Assembly: GCA_030152405.1 (NCBI GenBank)
Contig: JASLJL010000539.1
Coordinates: 1-9,714, forward strand
Direction of reading: 5' to 3'
DNA: 9,714 nt
Source: Gordonia sp. (in: high G+C Gram-positive bacteria)
Lineage (GTDB): Bacteria; Actinomycetota; Actinomycetes; Mycobacteriales; Mycobacteriaceae
Part shown: positions 4,531 to 9,714 of the stretch, one piece after another
Numbering within the stretch: position 1 is the stretch's first letter
Layout of the letters: the number at the start of each line of letters is the position of its first letter
Notes under the pieces: model-generated
The model's database searches: none
What the model was told of the DNA's origin: nothing
What the model saw: the letters and a program-made list of their open reading frames with translations, nothing else
Translations under genes and position numbers: made by a program

Positions 4531-5220
4531 ATGGCAATCTGTGGAAAGTGCAAGGCCGAGAACGTCGGCTTGGCCCACATCAAGGACTGCTACGACATCA
4601 AGGACGATCGGCCGAGCAATCGGGCACCGAACGACCCGACCTGGCACGACGACAACGACTTCTTCGAGGGCTGCGATCCGGTCAACGACCGGGTCGTTCC
4701 GGACAACTTCCCCGGAGAGCCGGTCATCCAGAGCTGGAAGGATCAGGACCCCTCCGGGGTCGATCCGAGGGTAGACGTGAACGTTCCGTTCTCAGAGAAG
4801 GAGAAGGCCAAGCTCCTCGGGGCAAAGTGGGACCCTCGGAAGAAGACCTGGTACTTCCCGAACGGCCTCCCCGCCGAGTATCCAAAGTCCTGGGTCAGCC
4901 GGAGGCAGGCCCCGAAGGAGATTGAGGACGGGTTCTACTACGTCATGGATCAGGACCGACAGGTCAAGATCTACAAGGTTCTCCGCTCCCAGGCCGGGAA
5001 TCAGTACGCCAAGGTCCTCGACCCCTCAGAAGGAGAGTCGGCCTTCGGCTACGAACCGGGCGGCATCCAGGTCGTTCGAGAACAGGGCAGGCCCCTCACG
5101 CTCGAGCAGGCTAAAGAATTCGGCCAGCTCTACGGCATCTGCATGAGATGCGGTCGCACCCTCACCAATGAAGAAAGCATCGAGGCCGGAATCGGCCCGA
5201 TCTGCGCAACCAAGCTCTAG
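4531..5220 (+). CDS. Zinc-binding protein with DUF5710-like and DUF6011-like domains
   Basis: 229 aa. The N-terminus has CGKC (C4, C7) with H16 and C20 as possible further metal ligands. Residues about 82-110 (VNVPFSEKEKAKLLGAKW, then KTWYFP) match DUF5710, a short module known from TraC-like primases and other mobile-element proteins that is thought to aid nucleic-acid transactions. Residues 135-163 form a beta-rich segment (FYYVMD, VKIYKV). Residues about 201-225 (GICMRCGRTLTNEES, then GIGPIC) match the DUF6011 zinc motif with C204, C207 and C225. The start is fixed by CAACGAAAGGAATCACA. It is followed after 8 bases by the next gene, probably in the same transcript. A replication or recombination accessory role is plausible but not shown. 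Confidence 0.85.
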   Translation: MAICGKCKAENVGLAHIKDCYDIKDDRPSNRAPNDPTWHDDNDFFEGCDPVNDRVVPDNFPGEPVIQSWKDQDPSGVDPRVDVNVPFSEKEKAKLLGAKWDPRKKTWYFPNGLPAEYPKSWVSRRQAPKEIEDGFYYVMDQDRQVKIYKVLRSQAGNQYAKVLDPSEGESAFGYEPGGIQVVREQGRPLTLEQAKEFGQLYGICMRCGRTLTNEESIEAGIGPICATKL

Positions 5221-5228
5221 GAGGAGAT

Positions 5229-5447
5229 ATGAACGACAACGCAAAGTTCGTGACACGTCTCGACCTCGTTTATGACGAGGGCGTCGAAGACCCGGATCAG
5301 ATCGCGAAGGACATCTCCAAGAAGTACGGCGTCGAGCTCGGAGAGAAGAGCCTTGGCTCCGGCGGGTGGCCTGCCTACGACTTCTTGTCGGAAGACGAGG
5401 AGAAGATCGACCAACTGCTCGAAGACTACGAAACCGGAGACCTCTGA
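5229..5447 (+). CDS. Small acidic protein of unknown function (72 aa)
   Basis: 72 aa with a strong TAGGAGGAG (5218-5226) overlapping the stop of the preceding gene, so it is the second gene of that unit. The sequence is acidic with a likely beta strand (KFVTRLDLVYD), a helix around residues 20-34 (EDPDQIAKDISKKYGVEL) and an acidic helical C-terminus (EDEEKIDQLLEDYETGDL). No cysteine, TM or signal peptide. Small acidic phage proteins sometimes inhibit host enzymes or mimic DNA, but nothing here shows that. It ends 11 bases before a terminator hairpin. Confidence 0.85.
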   Translation: MNDNAKFVTRLDLVYDEGVEDPDQIAKDISKKYGVELGEKSLGSGGWPAYDFLSEDEEKIDQLLEDYETGDL

Positions 5448-5458
5448 GCGACGCTGTT

Positions 5459-5484
5459 CCGCCACCTCGCGTAGGTGGCGGTTC
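5459..5484 (+). terminator. Hairpin terminator after the 72-aa gene
   Basis: CCGCCACCT (5459-5467) and AGGTGGCGG (5473-5481) pair perfectly around CGCGT, preceded by TT and followed by TTC. The T tract is short, as is usual for hairpin terminators in high-G+C actinobacteria. A second, weaker stem follows at 5485. Confidence 0.7.
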
Positions 5485-5500
5485 AGGGCAACTCAGCCCT
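5485..5500 (+). other. Small hairpin preceding the lipoprotein start signal
   Basis: AGGGC (5485-5489) and GCCCT (5496-5500) flank a 6-base loop, immediately before CAACGAAAGGAATC. The GTTCAGGGCA containing the left arm also occurs at 3777, before the HeH-like gene. It may be part of a promoter or leader; the role is unknown. Confidence 0.4.
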
Positions 5501-5516
5501 CAACGAAAGGAATCTC
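5501..5516 (+). promoter_or_regulatory. Start-associated sequence before the lipoprotein gene
   Basis: CAACGAAAGGAATCTC abuts ATG 5517, with one base different (T for A) from the 4514-4530 copy in the last part. The GAAAGGA core is 5-6 bases from the start codon. Confidence 0.75.
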
Positions 5517-5927
5517 ATGTTCAAGAAGATCGCAGCAAGTGTCGCAGTGGTGGGCCTCGTCGGAGTCGCCGCAGCGTGTGGCAACCTGGACGACAAGAAG
5601 TACTCCGGGCCGATGACTTCGTCCGTTCAAGACGTCGCAGAGCAGGTCACGGTTACGACCACGGCAACTCCGGAGCTCTCGGACGAAGAGCGTCTCGTCA
5701 GCCTTCTGGAGGAAGGTGGCCTCCCCTTCCCCGGCAGAAAGAGCGAAGCCGGAGAGACCTACAACAGCATGGCGAAGGACGTCTGCTCCATCGTCGACGC
5801 CTACGGTTACGAGACGGCAGTCGTCAAGATCAAGGACGTCACTCGTGAGTCCGGCTTCCTCACGGACGATCAGACGGAGTACTTCGTCCAGTCGTCGACC
5901 CTCGTTTACTGCCCCGAGAACGCCTGA
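5517..5927 (+). CDS. Secreted lipoprotein, DUF732-like
   Basis: 136 aa. MFKK followed by a hydrophobic segment (5-20) and AAAC with C21 form a lipoprotein signal peptide: export by Sec, lipidation at C21 and anchoring on the outer face of the membrane. A Thr-rich linker (43-52) precedes a small domain (about 55-134) with LLEEGGLPF, VCSIVDAYG with C90, and a terminal LVYCPE with C132. This layout, two cysteines with the second in a final YCP, resembles DUF732, a family of small secreted mycobacterial proteins often found in actinophages. C90 and C132 probably form a disulfide. Phage lipoproteins often block superinfection, so an exclusion role is a reasonable inference. It has its own start signal after a terminator. 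Confidence 0.88.
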   Translation: MFKKIAASVAVVGLVGVAAACGNLDDKKYSGPMTSSVQDVAEQVTVTTTATPELSDEERLVSLLEEGGLPFPGRKSEAGETYNSMAKDVCSIVDAYGYETAVVKIKDVTRESGFLTDDQTEYFVQSSTLVYCPENA

Positions 5928-5938
5928 AGGGTATCAGA

Positions 5939-6169
5939 ATGAAGAATGCGGAACTGTACGACCTCTGCTCCGAGTGCTCGGCGGCAATCTTCAACGACGA
6001 CTTCACGTCTCCGGACGTGGACGAACCGAAGGTTCGGGAGTTCATGGAGAAGGTGGGCAATATCTCCCTGGTGGACGCGAGCGTCACGACGCATAACGGA
6101 TACTGGGACTGCGACTCCTGCGAGCAGGTTTGCATCGGCAGCACTGTTCTCGCGGTCAAGATCGAATGA
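5939..6169 (+). CDS. Four-cysteine (probable zinc) protein, 76 aa
   Basis: 76 aa from ATG 5939, with GAAGGG (5926-5931) overlapping the lipoprotein stop. Two cysteine pairs, C10-x2-C13 (CSEC) and C58-x2-C61 (CDSC), plus C65, suggest one zinc site that holds a small domain together. The middle is acidic (FNDDFTSPDVDEP). It has no signal peptide despite following the lipoprotein, so it is cytoplasmic. It ends in an ATGA overlap with the next gene. Such small zinc proteins are common in phages and often bind nucleic acid or proteins; the role here is unknown. Confidence 0.8.
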   Translation: MKNAELYDLCSECSAAIFNDDFTSPDVDEPKVREFMEKVGNISLVDASVTTHNGYWDCDSCEQVCIGSTVLAVKIE

Positions 6170-6351
6170 CCGAGAGGCGCGGCAGAAGACAACAACGGGA
6201 GGAGCTTCTGGACCTACTCACAGAGTGGGCTCTGGAAGCATTCTCGGCCATCGTCGAACTGGAGATCAAGAAAAGGACGGGAAATGCACGAGGACGCACA
6301 CCTGGAGGCTCAGTACGAAGACAGGAACGGAGGTACCGTGAGCACGAGTGA
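6166..6351 (+). CDS. Small basic protein of unknown function (61 aa)
   Basis: 61 aa from ATG 6166, whose ATGA overlaps the stop of the preceding gene. An upstream in-frame start at 6130 would lie inside that gene and is rejected. The N-terminus is basic (RRGRRQQR), followed by a helix at about 10-35 (REELLDLLTEWALEAFSAIVELEIKKR) and a very basic Arg/Gly tail. The last 22 codons have AT-leaning third positions (about 9 of 22 GC), while the overlapping +1 frame from 6284 has phage-like codon use there. The tail may be extra sequence read across another gene's start. No Shine-Dalgarno is visible, so translation depends on coupling. Confidence 0.6.
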   Translation: MTERRGRRQQREELLDLLTEWALEAFSAIVELEIKKRTGNARGRTPGGSVRRQERRYREHE

Positions 6352-6427
6352 CTTGATCGACGTCGACGGAGAAGACATGTACGATTACCAGTACTGCGGG
6401 CCGGAAGAATTCGACACACACTGGTAA
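6284..6427 (+). CDS. Very small acidic protein overlapping the previous gene (47 aa)
   Basis: ATG 6284 to TAA 6425-6427, 47 aa, beginning MHEDAHLEAQYEDRNGG and ending CGPEEFDTHW. AAAGGA (6272-6277) is 6 bases before this ATG. It overlaps the preceding gene by 68 bases in another frame, and codon use in the overlap favours this frame (12 of 18 codons GC-ending). An in-frame GTG at 6338 with GGAGGT (6329-6334) is an alternative start giving 29 aa and only a 14-base overlap. Both start signals are good, so two products are possible. Strongly acidic, one cysteine (C38), function unknown. The stop is 9 bases before the large inverted repeat. Confidence 0.6.
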   Translation: MHEDAHLEAQYEDRNGGTVSTSDLIDVDGEDMYDYQYCGPEEFDTHW

Positions 6428-6436
6428 ACCAACCCC

Positions 6437-6478
6437 GTGACCCTACACTGTGCTACACTAAGCACAGCGTAGGGTCAC
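6437..6478. promoter_or_regulatory. 42-bp inverted repeat, candidate operator
   Basis: GTGACCCTACACTGTGCT (6437-6454) and AGCACAGCGTAGGGTCAC (6461-6478) are reverse complements with a single mismatch in 18 positions, around the spacer ACACTA. The centre falls on an extended -10 (6451-6459). No T tract follows, so an operator for a dimeric or tetrameric repressor is likelier than a terminator. CTACACT also repeats directly at 6443-6449 and 6453-6459, one helical turn apart. Confidence 0.8.
6450..6459 (+). promoter_or_regulatory. Extended -10 promoter inside the inverted repeat
   Basis: GTGCTACACT contains TGn plus TACACT, the same core as at 384-393 and 9594-9603. Transcription would start near 6466, leaving about 35 bases of leader before GTG 6501. 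No good -35 is seen. Its position at the centre of the palindrome means a bound repressor would block it. Confidence 0.55.
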
Positions 6479-6484
6479 AACTCT

Positions 6485-6500
6485 AGAAAGGAATCACATC
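6485..6500 (+). promoter_or_regulatory. Start-associated sequence before the DUF2786 gene
   Basis: AGAAAGGAATCACATC abuts GTG 6501. It shares AGAAAGGAATCACA exactly with the copy before 3827 (3811-3824) and decides the GTG start. Confidence 0.75.
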
Positions 6501-7550
6501 GTGGAAAACATCCAGCGCCGCATCTCCGCACTCTTGGAGAGGGCAGCCCATCCGGCTACTCCGGAGGCAGAGCGAGCAGCCTGCCAGGAGAAGGCCGACG
6601 GCCTCATGTTCCAGCACAAGATCGATCGGGCTAACCTTTCGTGGGAGAAGCCGGTAGAGGAGCGCCGCAAGCCGGTCACCGTCTACATGGAGCCGGTGAG
6701 GCTGATCGACTACAATGGATTCGCTTCTCAGCGAGATTCCATCGAGTACACTATCCAGAGCATAGTCTCTGGAATCCAGGGTCGGTGCGTTCGTTTCGCC
6801 GGAGTCAAGGCACGATCCAAGTACTTCACCGAAGACCAGAAGCCCGAAGGAATGGAGGGCTACGGCTCTAAGATCGTCGTCGTCGGTTACGAAGAGGACA
6901 TCTACTACGGCCAGCTCGTCTGGAACATGGCGTTTCAGGAGATTCTCCGTTCCCTGTATCCGGGATGGTCCGCCAAGTTGAGCATGGACGCGAACGTCTA
7001 CAATCTCAAGGAAGCAGGATACTCCTGGTCAGCGATTCGCAACATCGGCATCGCTAACGGAGCGAAGGACGGATACGGAGAGCTCACGGAGAAGAACGCC
7101 GGAAGCAAGCTCCGCACCGCGTACAAGCGAGAGGCGAAGCGGCGCGGTCTTCCCGCAGAGCTTCCCAAGTTGAAGGATCCGCATCACTGGCGGCATAGCT
7201 TCATCTCGGGGTTCGAGTCCAATCTCGTCCAGCGCATGACGGCGATCAAGGCTGGTCGTGAGGATTACTTTGGCAGCATCAAGAATCTTCCGGCGATTCA
7301 GCAGGACGAGAACGCGGTGACCAGCCTGTTCGAAGAGCACTTTCCTCCCCCACCTCCTTTGACGGAGGAAGAGCTCGCAGAGCAAGCCAAGGCGGAGGAG
7401 GAGCGCATCAAGCGCCCTCGGAAGGCCGTCAAGGTTCGTTCGCCTCGAGACGCCGATTCTTCGGCATGGGCTAGCGGAGTGTACGCAAGCGACAGAATCG
7501 ACCTCGGCAACACGGCTAAGGTCCAGAACAAGAAGGAGATCGTGCAGTGA
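6501..7550 (+). CDS. DUF2786-domain protein
   Basis: 349 aa from GTG 6501. Residues about 2-42 (IQRRISALLERAAHPATPEAERAACQEKADGLM) fit DUF2786, a short helical domain with the L-L-x-x-A...T...E-A...A-x-x-L-M pattern found in many phage and bacterial proteins of unknown role. The middle (about 75-265) is a mixed domain with conserved-looking aromatic stretches (YEEDIYYGQLVWNMAF; WSAIRNIGIANGAKDGY) and a basic KLRTAYKREAKRRG. A polyproline stretch (282-286), a charged helix and a basic, probably disordered tail follow. It leads a five-gene coupled operon behind a candidate operator. A DNA-metabolism role is inferred only from the neighbourhood; no catalytic motif is recognised. Confidence 0.85.
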   Translation: MENIQRRISALLERAAHPATPEAERAACQEKADGLMFQHKIDRANLSWEKPVEERRKPVTVYMEPVRLIDYNGFASQRDSIEYTIQSIVSGIQGRCVRFAGVKARSKYFTEDQKPEGMEGYGSKIVVVGYEEDIYYGQLVWNMAFQEILRSLYPGWSAKLSMDANVYNLKEAGYSWSAIRNIGIANGAKDGYGELTEKNAGSKLRTAYKREAKRRGLPAELPKLKDPHHWRHSFISGFESNLVQRMTAIKAGREDYFGSIKNLPAIQQDENAVTSLFEEHFPPPPPLTEEELAEQAKAEEERIKRPRKAVKVRSPRDADSSAWASGVYASDRIDLGNTAKVQNKKEIVQ

Positions 7551-7816
7551 CTAGCTTCTCAGAGAAGCTCCCTAAGTCGAAGGGAGGTAATGGCCGAGGC
7601 CATTACCGAGAGTTCGCAGAAGACTGCCGGAGGAAGCCGTTCTTTTGGGGACGGCTCCCTCGGGAGTTCGAGAACAAGAATCAGTGCAGCAATGTCACCT
7701 CCGGAATCAAGCGAGGCGAGTACGTCGACTTCCGCCCGAAGGGAGAGTGGGAAGCCGCTCAGCGGAACAACGAAGTGTACGTTCGCTTCGTCGGAAAGTC
7801 TAAGGAGAAGCGATGA
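7547..7816 (+). CDS. Small basic protein of unknown function (89 aa)
   Basis: 89 aa from GTG 7547, overlapping the DUF2786 gene stop by GTGA; AAGGAG at 7533-7538 gives a spacing of 8. The protein is basic and aromatic: KLPKSKGGNGRGHYREF at the start, FFWGRLPREFENKNQCSN in the middle, and EVYVRFVGKSKEKR at the end. One pair of well-spaced cysteines (C27 and C47) but no zinc motif. The final WEAAQRNNEVYVRFVG looks like a short beta sheet. A nucleic-acid-binding role would suit its charge; the family is not recognised. Confidence 0.85.
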   Translation: MTSFSEKLPKSKGGNGRGHYREFAEDCRRKPFFWGRLPREFENKNQCSNVTSGIKRGEYVDFRPKGEWEAAQRNNEVYVRFVGKSKEKR

Positions 7817-8214
7817 CGAGAATCGGTAAGGGGCACTGCTACGTCTCCAAGTACGGCGAAGGCTTCACCACGATTCCGGAGCTCGCCGCCACCGTCAAGG
7901 TGGACGGGCAGGACCTTCCGGTCCTGGCTCCCGGGGTCACCTTCAGCATTCGCAATCAGAACATGACCCGGCAGGTTCTCTGCTGGGACGTTCTTCTGGA
8001 CGCTATGGAGGAAGACCTGATAATCGACGAGAAGATCGAGGCCTGCGACAACCCGAAGCAGATGAAGCGCCTCCGACGCGACAAGTTCGCTAACGAGAGC
8101 TTCATGCGGGGCGCTATCGACGTCCTGGCGGTTCAGGGGTACGGCAAGGCCGACGATCCAGCCCGAGAAGGAATCAAGGCTCAGGCCAAGATTCGCTACA
8201 ACCAGGAGTCCTGA
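7813..8214 (+). CDS. Protein of unknown function (133 aa)
   Basis: 133 aa, with ATGA overlapping the preceding stop and AAGGAG at 7802-7807. The first part (about 8-58) is beta-rich (GHCYVSKYGEGFTTIPE; VKVDGQDLPVLAPGVTFSIRN). The second part (about 59-128) is helical and charged (DEKIEACDNPKQMKRLRRDKF). No TM segment, signal or known motif. It is the third gene of the coupled operon; its stop overlaps the next ATG by one base. Confidence 0.85.
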   Translation: MTRIGKGHCYVSKYGEGFTTIPELAATVKVDGQDLPVLAPGVTFSIRNQNMTRQVLCWDVLLDAMEEDLIIDEKIEACDNPKQMKRLRRDKFANESFMRGAIDVLAVQGYGKADDPAREGIKAQAKIRYNQES

Positions 8215-8867
8215 TGAGTCTACACAAAGCGAACCGCTTCATCCGGAAGGCAATCGCCAACGGATGGGAGACGAAGTACCACATTCTGTCTAAGCAGGAC
8301 GAGAACATCCGGGTCACCGCCACACGCGGTCCGGAGAAGATCGTCATCGAGTGGCAGAGCAATCAGCTGGCTTTCAGTCCTGAATACCACATCCACGAGG
8401 TTCAGCTCAAGATCCACAGCAGGCTCGACGCAGAGCGTAAGCTGGAGAACTTGAAGCCCGATATGGAGCAGTATCAGCGGCTACAGCGCAAGGCGCAGCT
8501 AAAAGCAAGGCGGGAGGCCGCGCCAGTAGGCCCCCTGGGCATCTCAGAACAGCCTCTTGACGGCAATCTGGGAAATATCGAAGCGAATCTCCCCTTCGAT
8601 ATCGAAGAAGACTCGGACTCGACCATCCTCAAGGCGATCCGGGGCAGCACTATCCTCTTCCGGAACAGCATCTCGGGAGCTACCGAGAGCGTCTTCGTCC
8701 CCTGGCGGTTCAAGGGGAAGAACGGAGAGGTTCAGATCTACAATCACGACACGGAGAACGTGTTCTACCTCTCAGAAAGCGAAGAGGGCCGAGCCTGGCT
8801 CTCCTTCATGGACATGAACGGTTGCTTCCGCGCCGTCCACCTCGACCGGCTCATAGGAGTTGTCTAA
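8214..8867 (+). CDS. Protein of unknown function (217 aa)
   Basis: 217 aa; ATG 8214 shares its A with the preceding TGA, and AGGAG lies at 8204-8208. Three parts can be seen. A first domain (about 1-65) has alternating strands (ETKYHILSKQDENIRVTA; KIVIEWQSNQLAF). A charged helix (about 66-101) is coiled-coil-like and rich in Arg, Lys and Gln. A C-terminal beta-rich domain (about 135-217) has repeated strand-turn units (STILFRNSISGATESVFV; FRAVHLDRLIGVV). No catalytic motif is visible. It may be a binding or adaptor protein working with the HTH protein next to it, but this is inferred from coupling only. Confidence 0.85.
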   Translation: MSLHKANRFIRKAIANGWETKYHILSKQDENIRVTATRGPEKIVIEWQSNQLAFSPEYHIHEVQLKIHSRLDAERKLENLKPDMEQYQRLQRKAQLKARREAAPVGPLGISEQPLDGNLGNIEANLPFDIEEDSDSTILKAIRGSTILFRNSISGATESVFVPWRFKGKNGEVQIYNHDTENVFYLSESEEGRAWLSFMDMNGCFRAVHLDRLIGVV

Positions 8868-9577
8868 TGAGCAAGTGGCCCAAATGGAGAGAAGACGAAA
8901 TTGCCGCTCTTGAGGAGATGGCAACTACCTGCACGATCGAGCAGGTAGCCAAGTATCTGGATAGATCTCCGTCCGGAGTGAAAGTTTTCGCGAGCAAGCG
9001 CAAAATCTCGTTCGGCGGAAGCAAAAACTCCGGAGGCAATCACAAGAATCCGTTCTCATGCACGAGGCCCAGATCAATCCTCATCGCAAGAACTTGTTTC
9101 AATTGCGGAGAAATGAGAGACGAGGAGTTTTTCCAGAAGCAGAACAACCACTGGCATTCCAAGTGTAACGTCTGCAAGAAGATCGAAAAGAGAAAAAGGA
9201 CAGAGAAAGAGAGGGCAGAGAGGGCGAAGGAGGGTGTGGCCGTCACCCAGCAAAGGGCTCGAAAGAGCCGCCTGGTTTTCGAGGCTCTTCAGGCAAAGAC
9301 TCTTCCTTATGCCACTCGATCGAGATTTCCCTACTCGTCGAAAGATATAGAGATTCTTGAGGACTCGTCGATCAGCACTTTGTCGGCAGCGATCATCCTC
9401 AAGAGGTCATGGGCCGGAGTGAGCGGATGGAGGGGAAGAAATGGCGTGATCGTTCGCCCGGCTCAGAATCCGGCTAGGTCGAAGTGGGCCGCGCTTTTTC
9501 CTGAAGAAATCATTCTGGTGCAGGAAGAGTTCAGGAAGCTCGGGATCCCCGAAGAAGAATGGATGTGGAACGACTAG
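8867..9577 (+). CDS. HTH / zinc-ribbon / HTH DNA-binding protein
   Basis: 236 aa; ATG 8867 shares its A with the preceding TAA, and AGGAG lies at 8855-8859. Upstream in-frame ATG 8822 is inside the previous gene and lacks that signal. Residues about 4-48 (WREDEIAALEEMAT, then VAKYLDRSPSGVKVFASKRKI) look like a SANT/Myb or sigma-region-4-like helix-turn-helix. Residues 77-103 form a C-x2-C...C-x2-C zinc ribbon (CFNC, CNVC) as seen before HNH nucleases in phages, but no HNH motif follows. Residues about 156-193 repeat the HTH pattern (YSSKDIEILED, then AAIILKRSWAGVSGWR). Between them lies a very basic helix (105-136). Likely a DNA-binding regulator or accessory factor; it could act on the palindrome upstream of the operon. 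Confidence 0.85.
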   Translation: MSKWPKWREDEIAALEEMATTCTIEQVAKYLDRSPSGVKVFASKRKISFGGSKNSGGNHKNPFSCTRPRSILIARTCFNCGEMRDEEFFQKQNNHWHSKCNVCKKIEKRKRTEKERAERAKEGVAVTQQRARKSRLVFEALQAKTLPYATRSRFPYSSKDIEILEDSSISTLSAAIILKRSWAGVSGWRGRNGVIVRPAQNPARSKWAALFPEEIILVQEEFRKLGIPEEEWMWND

Positions 9578-9580
9578 CGC

Positions 9581-9593
9581 TGATCGCCGATCA
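9581..9593. promoter_or_regulatory. Small palindrome next to the 9594 promoter
   Basis: TGATC (9581-9585) and GATCA (9589-9593) flank GCC, directly before the extended -10 and in the place of a -35 to -10 spacer. It could be a short operator or chance. Confidence 0.35.
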
Positions 9594-9603
9594 GTGCTAC
9601 ACT
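9594..9603 (+). promoter_or_regulatory. Extended -10 promoter before the last gene
   Basis: GTGCTACACT, identical over ten bases to 6450-6459, lies in the 72-bp gap after the HTH-protein gene. Transcription would start near 9610, about 40 bases before ATG 9650. No convincing -35. Confidence 0.55.
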
Positions 9604-9633
9604 TCGACCATCGCCGAGAGGCAGTAGGTCTCC

Positions 9634-9645
9634 AACGAAAGGAAC
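9634..9645 (+). promoter_or_regulatory. Diverged start-associated sequence
   Basis: AACGAAAGGAAC keeps the first part of the element seen at 4515 and 5502 and loses the TCACA part. It is followed by GATT and ATG 9650. Confidence 0.6.
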
Positions 9646-9649
9646 GATT

Positions 9650-9714
9650 ATGCAGAATGTCAAGCTCCGCCGCAAGGGCGACCGTATCGAAGCGAAGCTT
9701 CCGTACGCCGACGG
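9650..9714 (+). CDS. 5' end of a gene of unknown function (partial)
   Basis: ATG 9650 opens a frame that continues to the window end, starting MQNVKLRRKGDRIEAKLPY. Codon use matches the phage genes. It has its own extended -10 and start-associated sequence, so it begins a new transcription unit. Too little is visible to name it. Confidence 0.7.
   Translation, partial: MQNVKLRRKGDRIEAKLPYAD

Overview
The window reads as a piece of a double-stranded DNA phage or prophage of a high-G+C actinobacterium, most likely one with a mycolic-acid envelope (Rhodococcus, Gordonia, Nocardia or similar). The grounds are all-plus-strand, tightly packed small genes, strong GC3 codon bias, stop/start overlaps, and an amidase endolysin whose C-terminal half is made of LGFP-type repeats. 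LGFP repeats are known from cell-wall proteins of mycolate-bearing actinobacteria and their phages. No integrase, attP, tRNA, CRISPR array, transposase or host gene is visible.

Left part (1-2861): the end of an upstream gene (probably a tail gene), a small coiled-coil protein, then the lysis cassette. The cassette holds an amidase with LGFP repeats, a 4-TM holin-like protein, a strong hairpin, a second 4-TM membrane protein, and a small protein with one TM segment and a helical tail. No lysin B is present in this window. From about 2755 the DNA turns abruptly AT-rich, beginning inside the last lysis-cassette gene, and stays so to about 3195. This AT-rich island has no convincing gene but holds several hairpins.

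Middle part (3196-6427): short transcription-unit-like blocks of small genes. Two consecutive small genes (3196 and 3462) share a duplicated leader. Each has a 12-bp stem with a nearly identical 13-nt loop and then an identical 21-nt ribosome-binding/start segment; the stems differ by compensatory changes. The next genes encode an acidic protein with a HeH/SAP-like C-terminus, a DUF5710 + DUF6011-like zinc protein, a 72-aa acidic protein, a secreted DUF732-like lipoprotein, a four-cysteine protein and two overlapping very small genes. GC-rich hairpins separate several of these blocks.

Right part (6427-9714): a 42-bp near-perfect inverted repeat sits on an extended -10 promoter and precedes a five-gene operon (6501-9577) in which every junction is a 1- to 4-nt stop/start overlap. 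The operon encodes a DUF2786 protein, three unknown proteins and a protein with HTH, zinc-ribbon and second HTH segments. A further promoter and start motif lead into a gene cut by the window end.

Two repeated regulatory signals tie the regions together. An extended -10 motif GTGCTAYACT is found before 412, 6501 and 9650. A start-associated sequence, core GAAAGGAATCnCA, is found before 3827, 4531, 5517, 6501 and (diverged) 9650, with an orphan copy at 3049. It occurs only at the first gene after a gap, never at translationally coupled starts.
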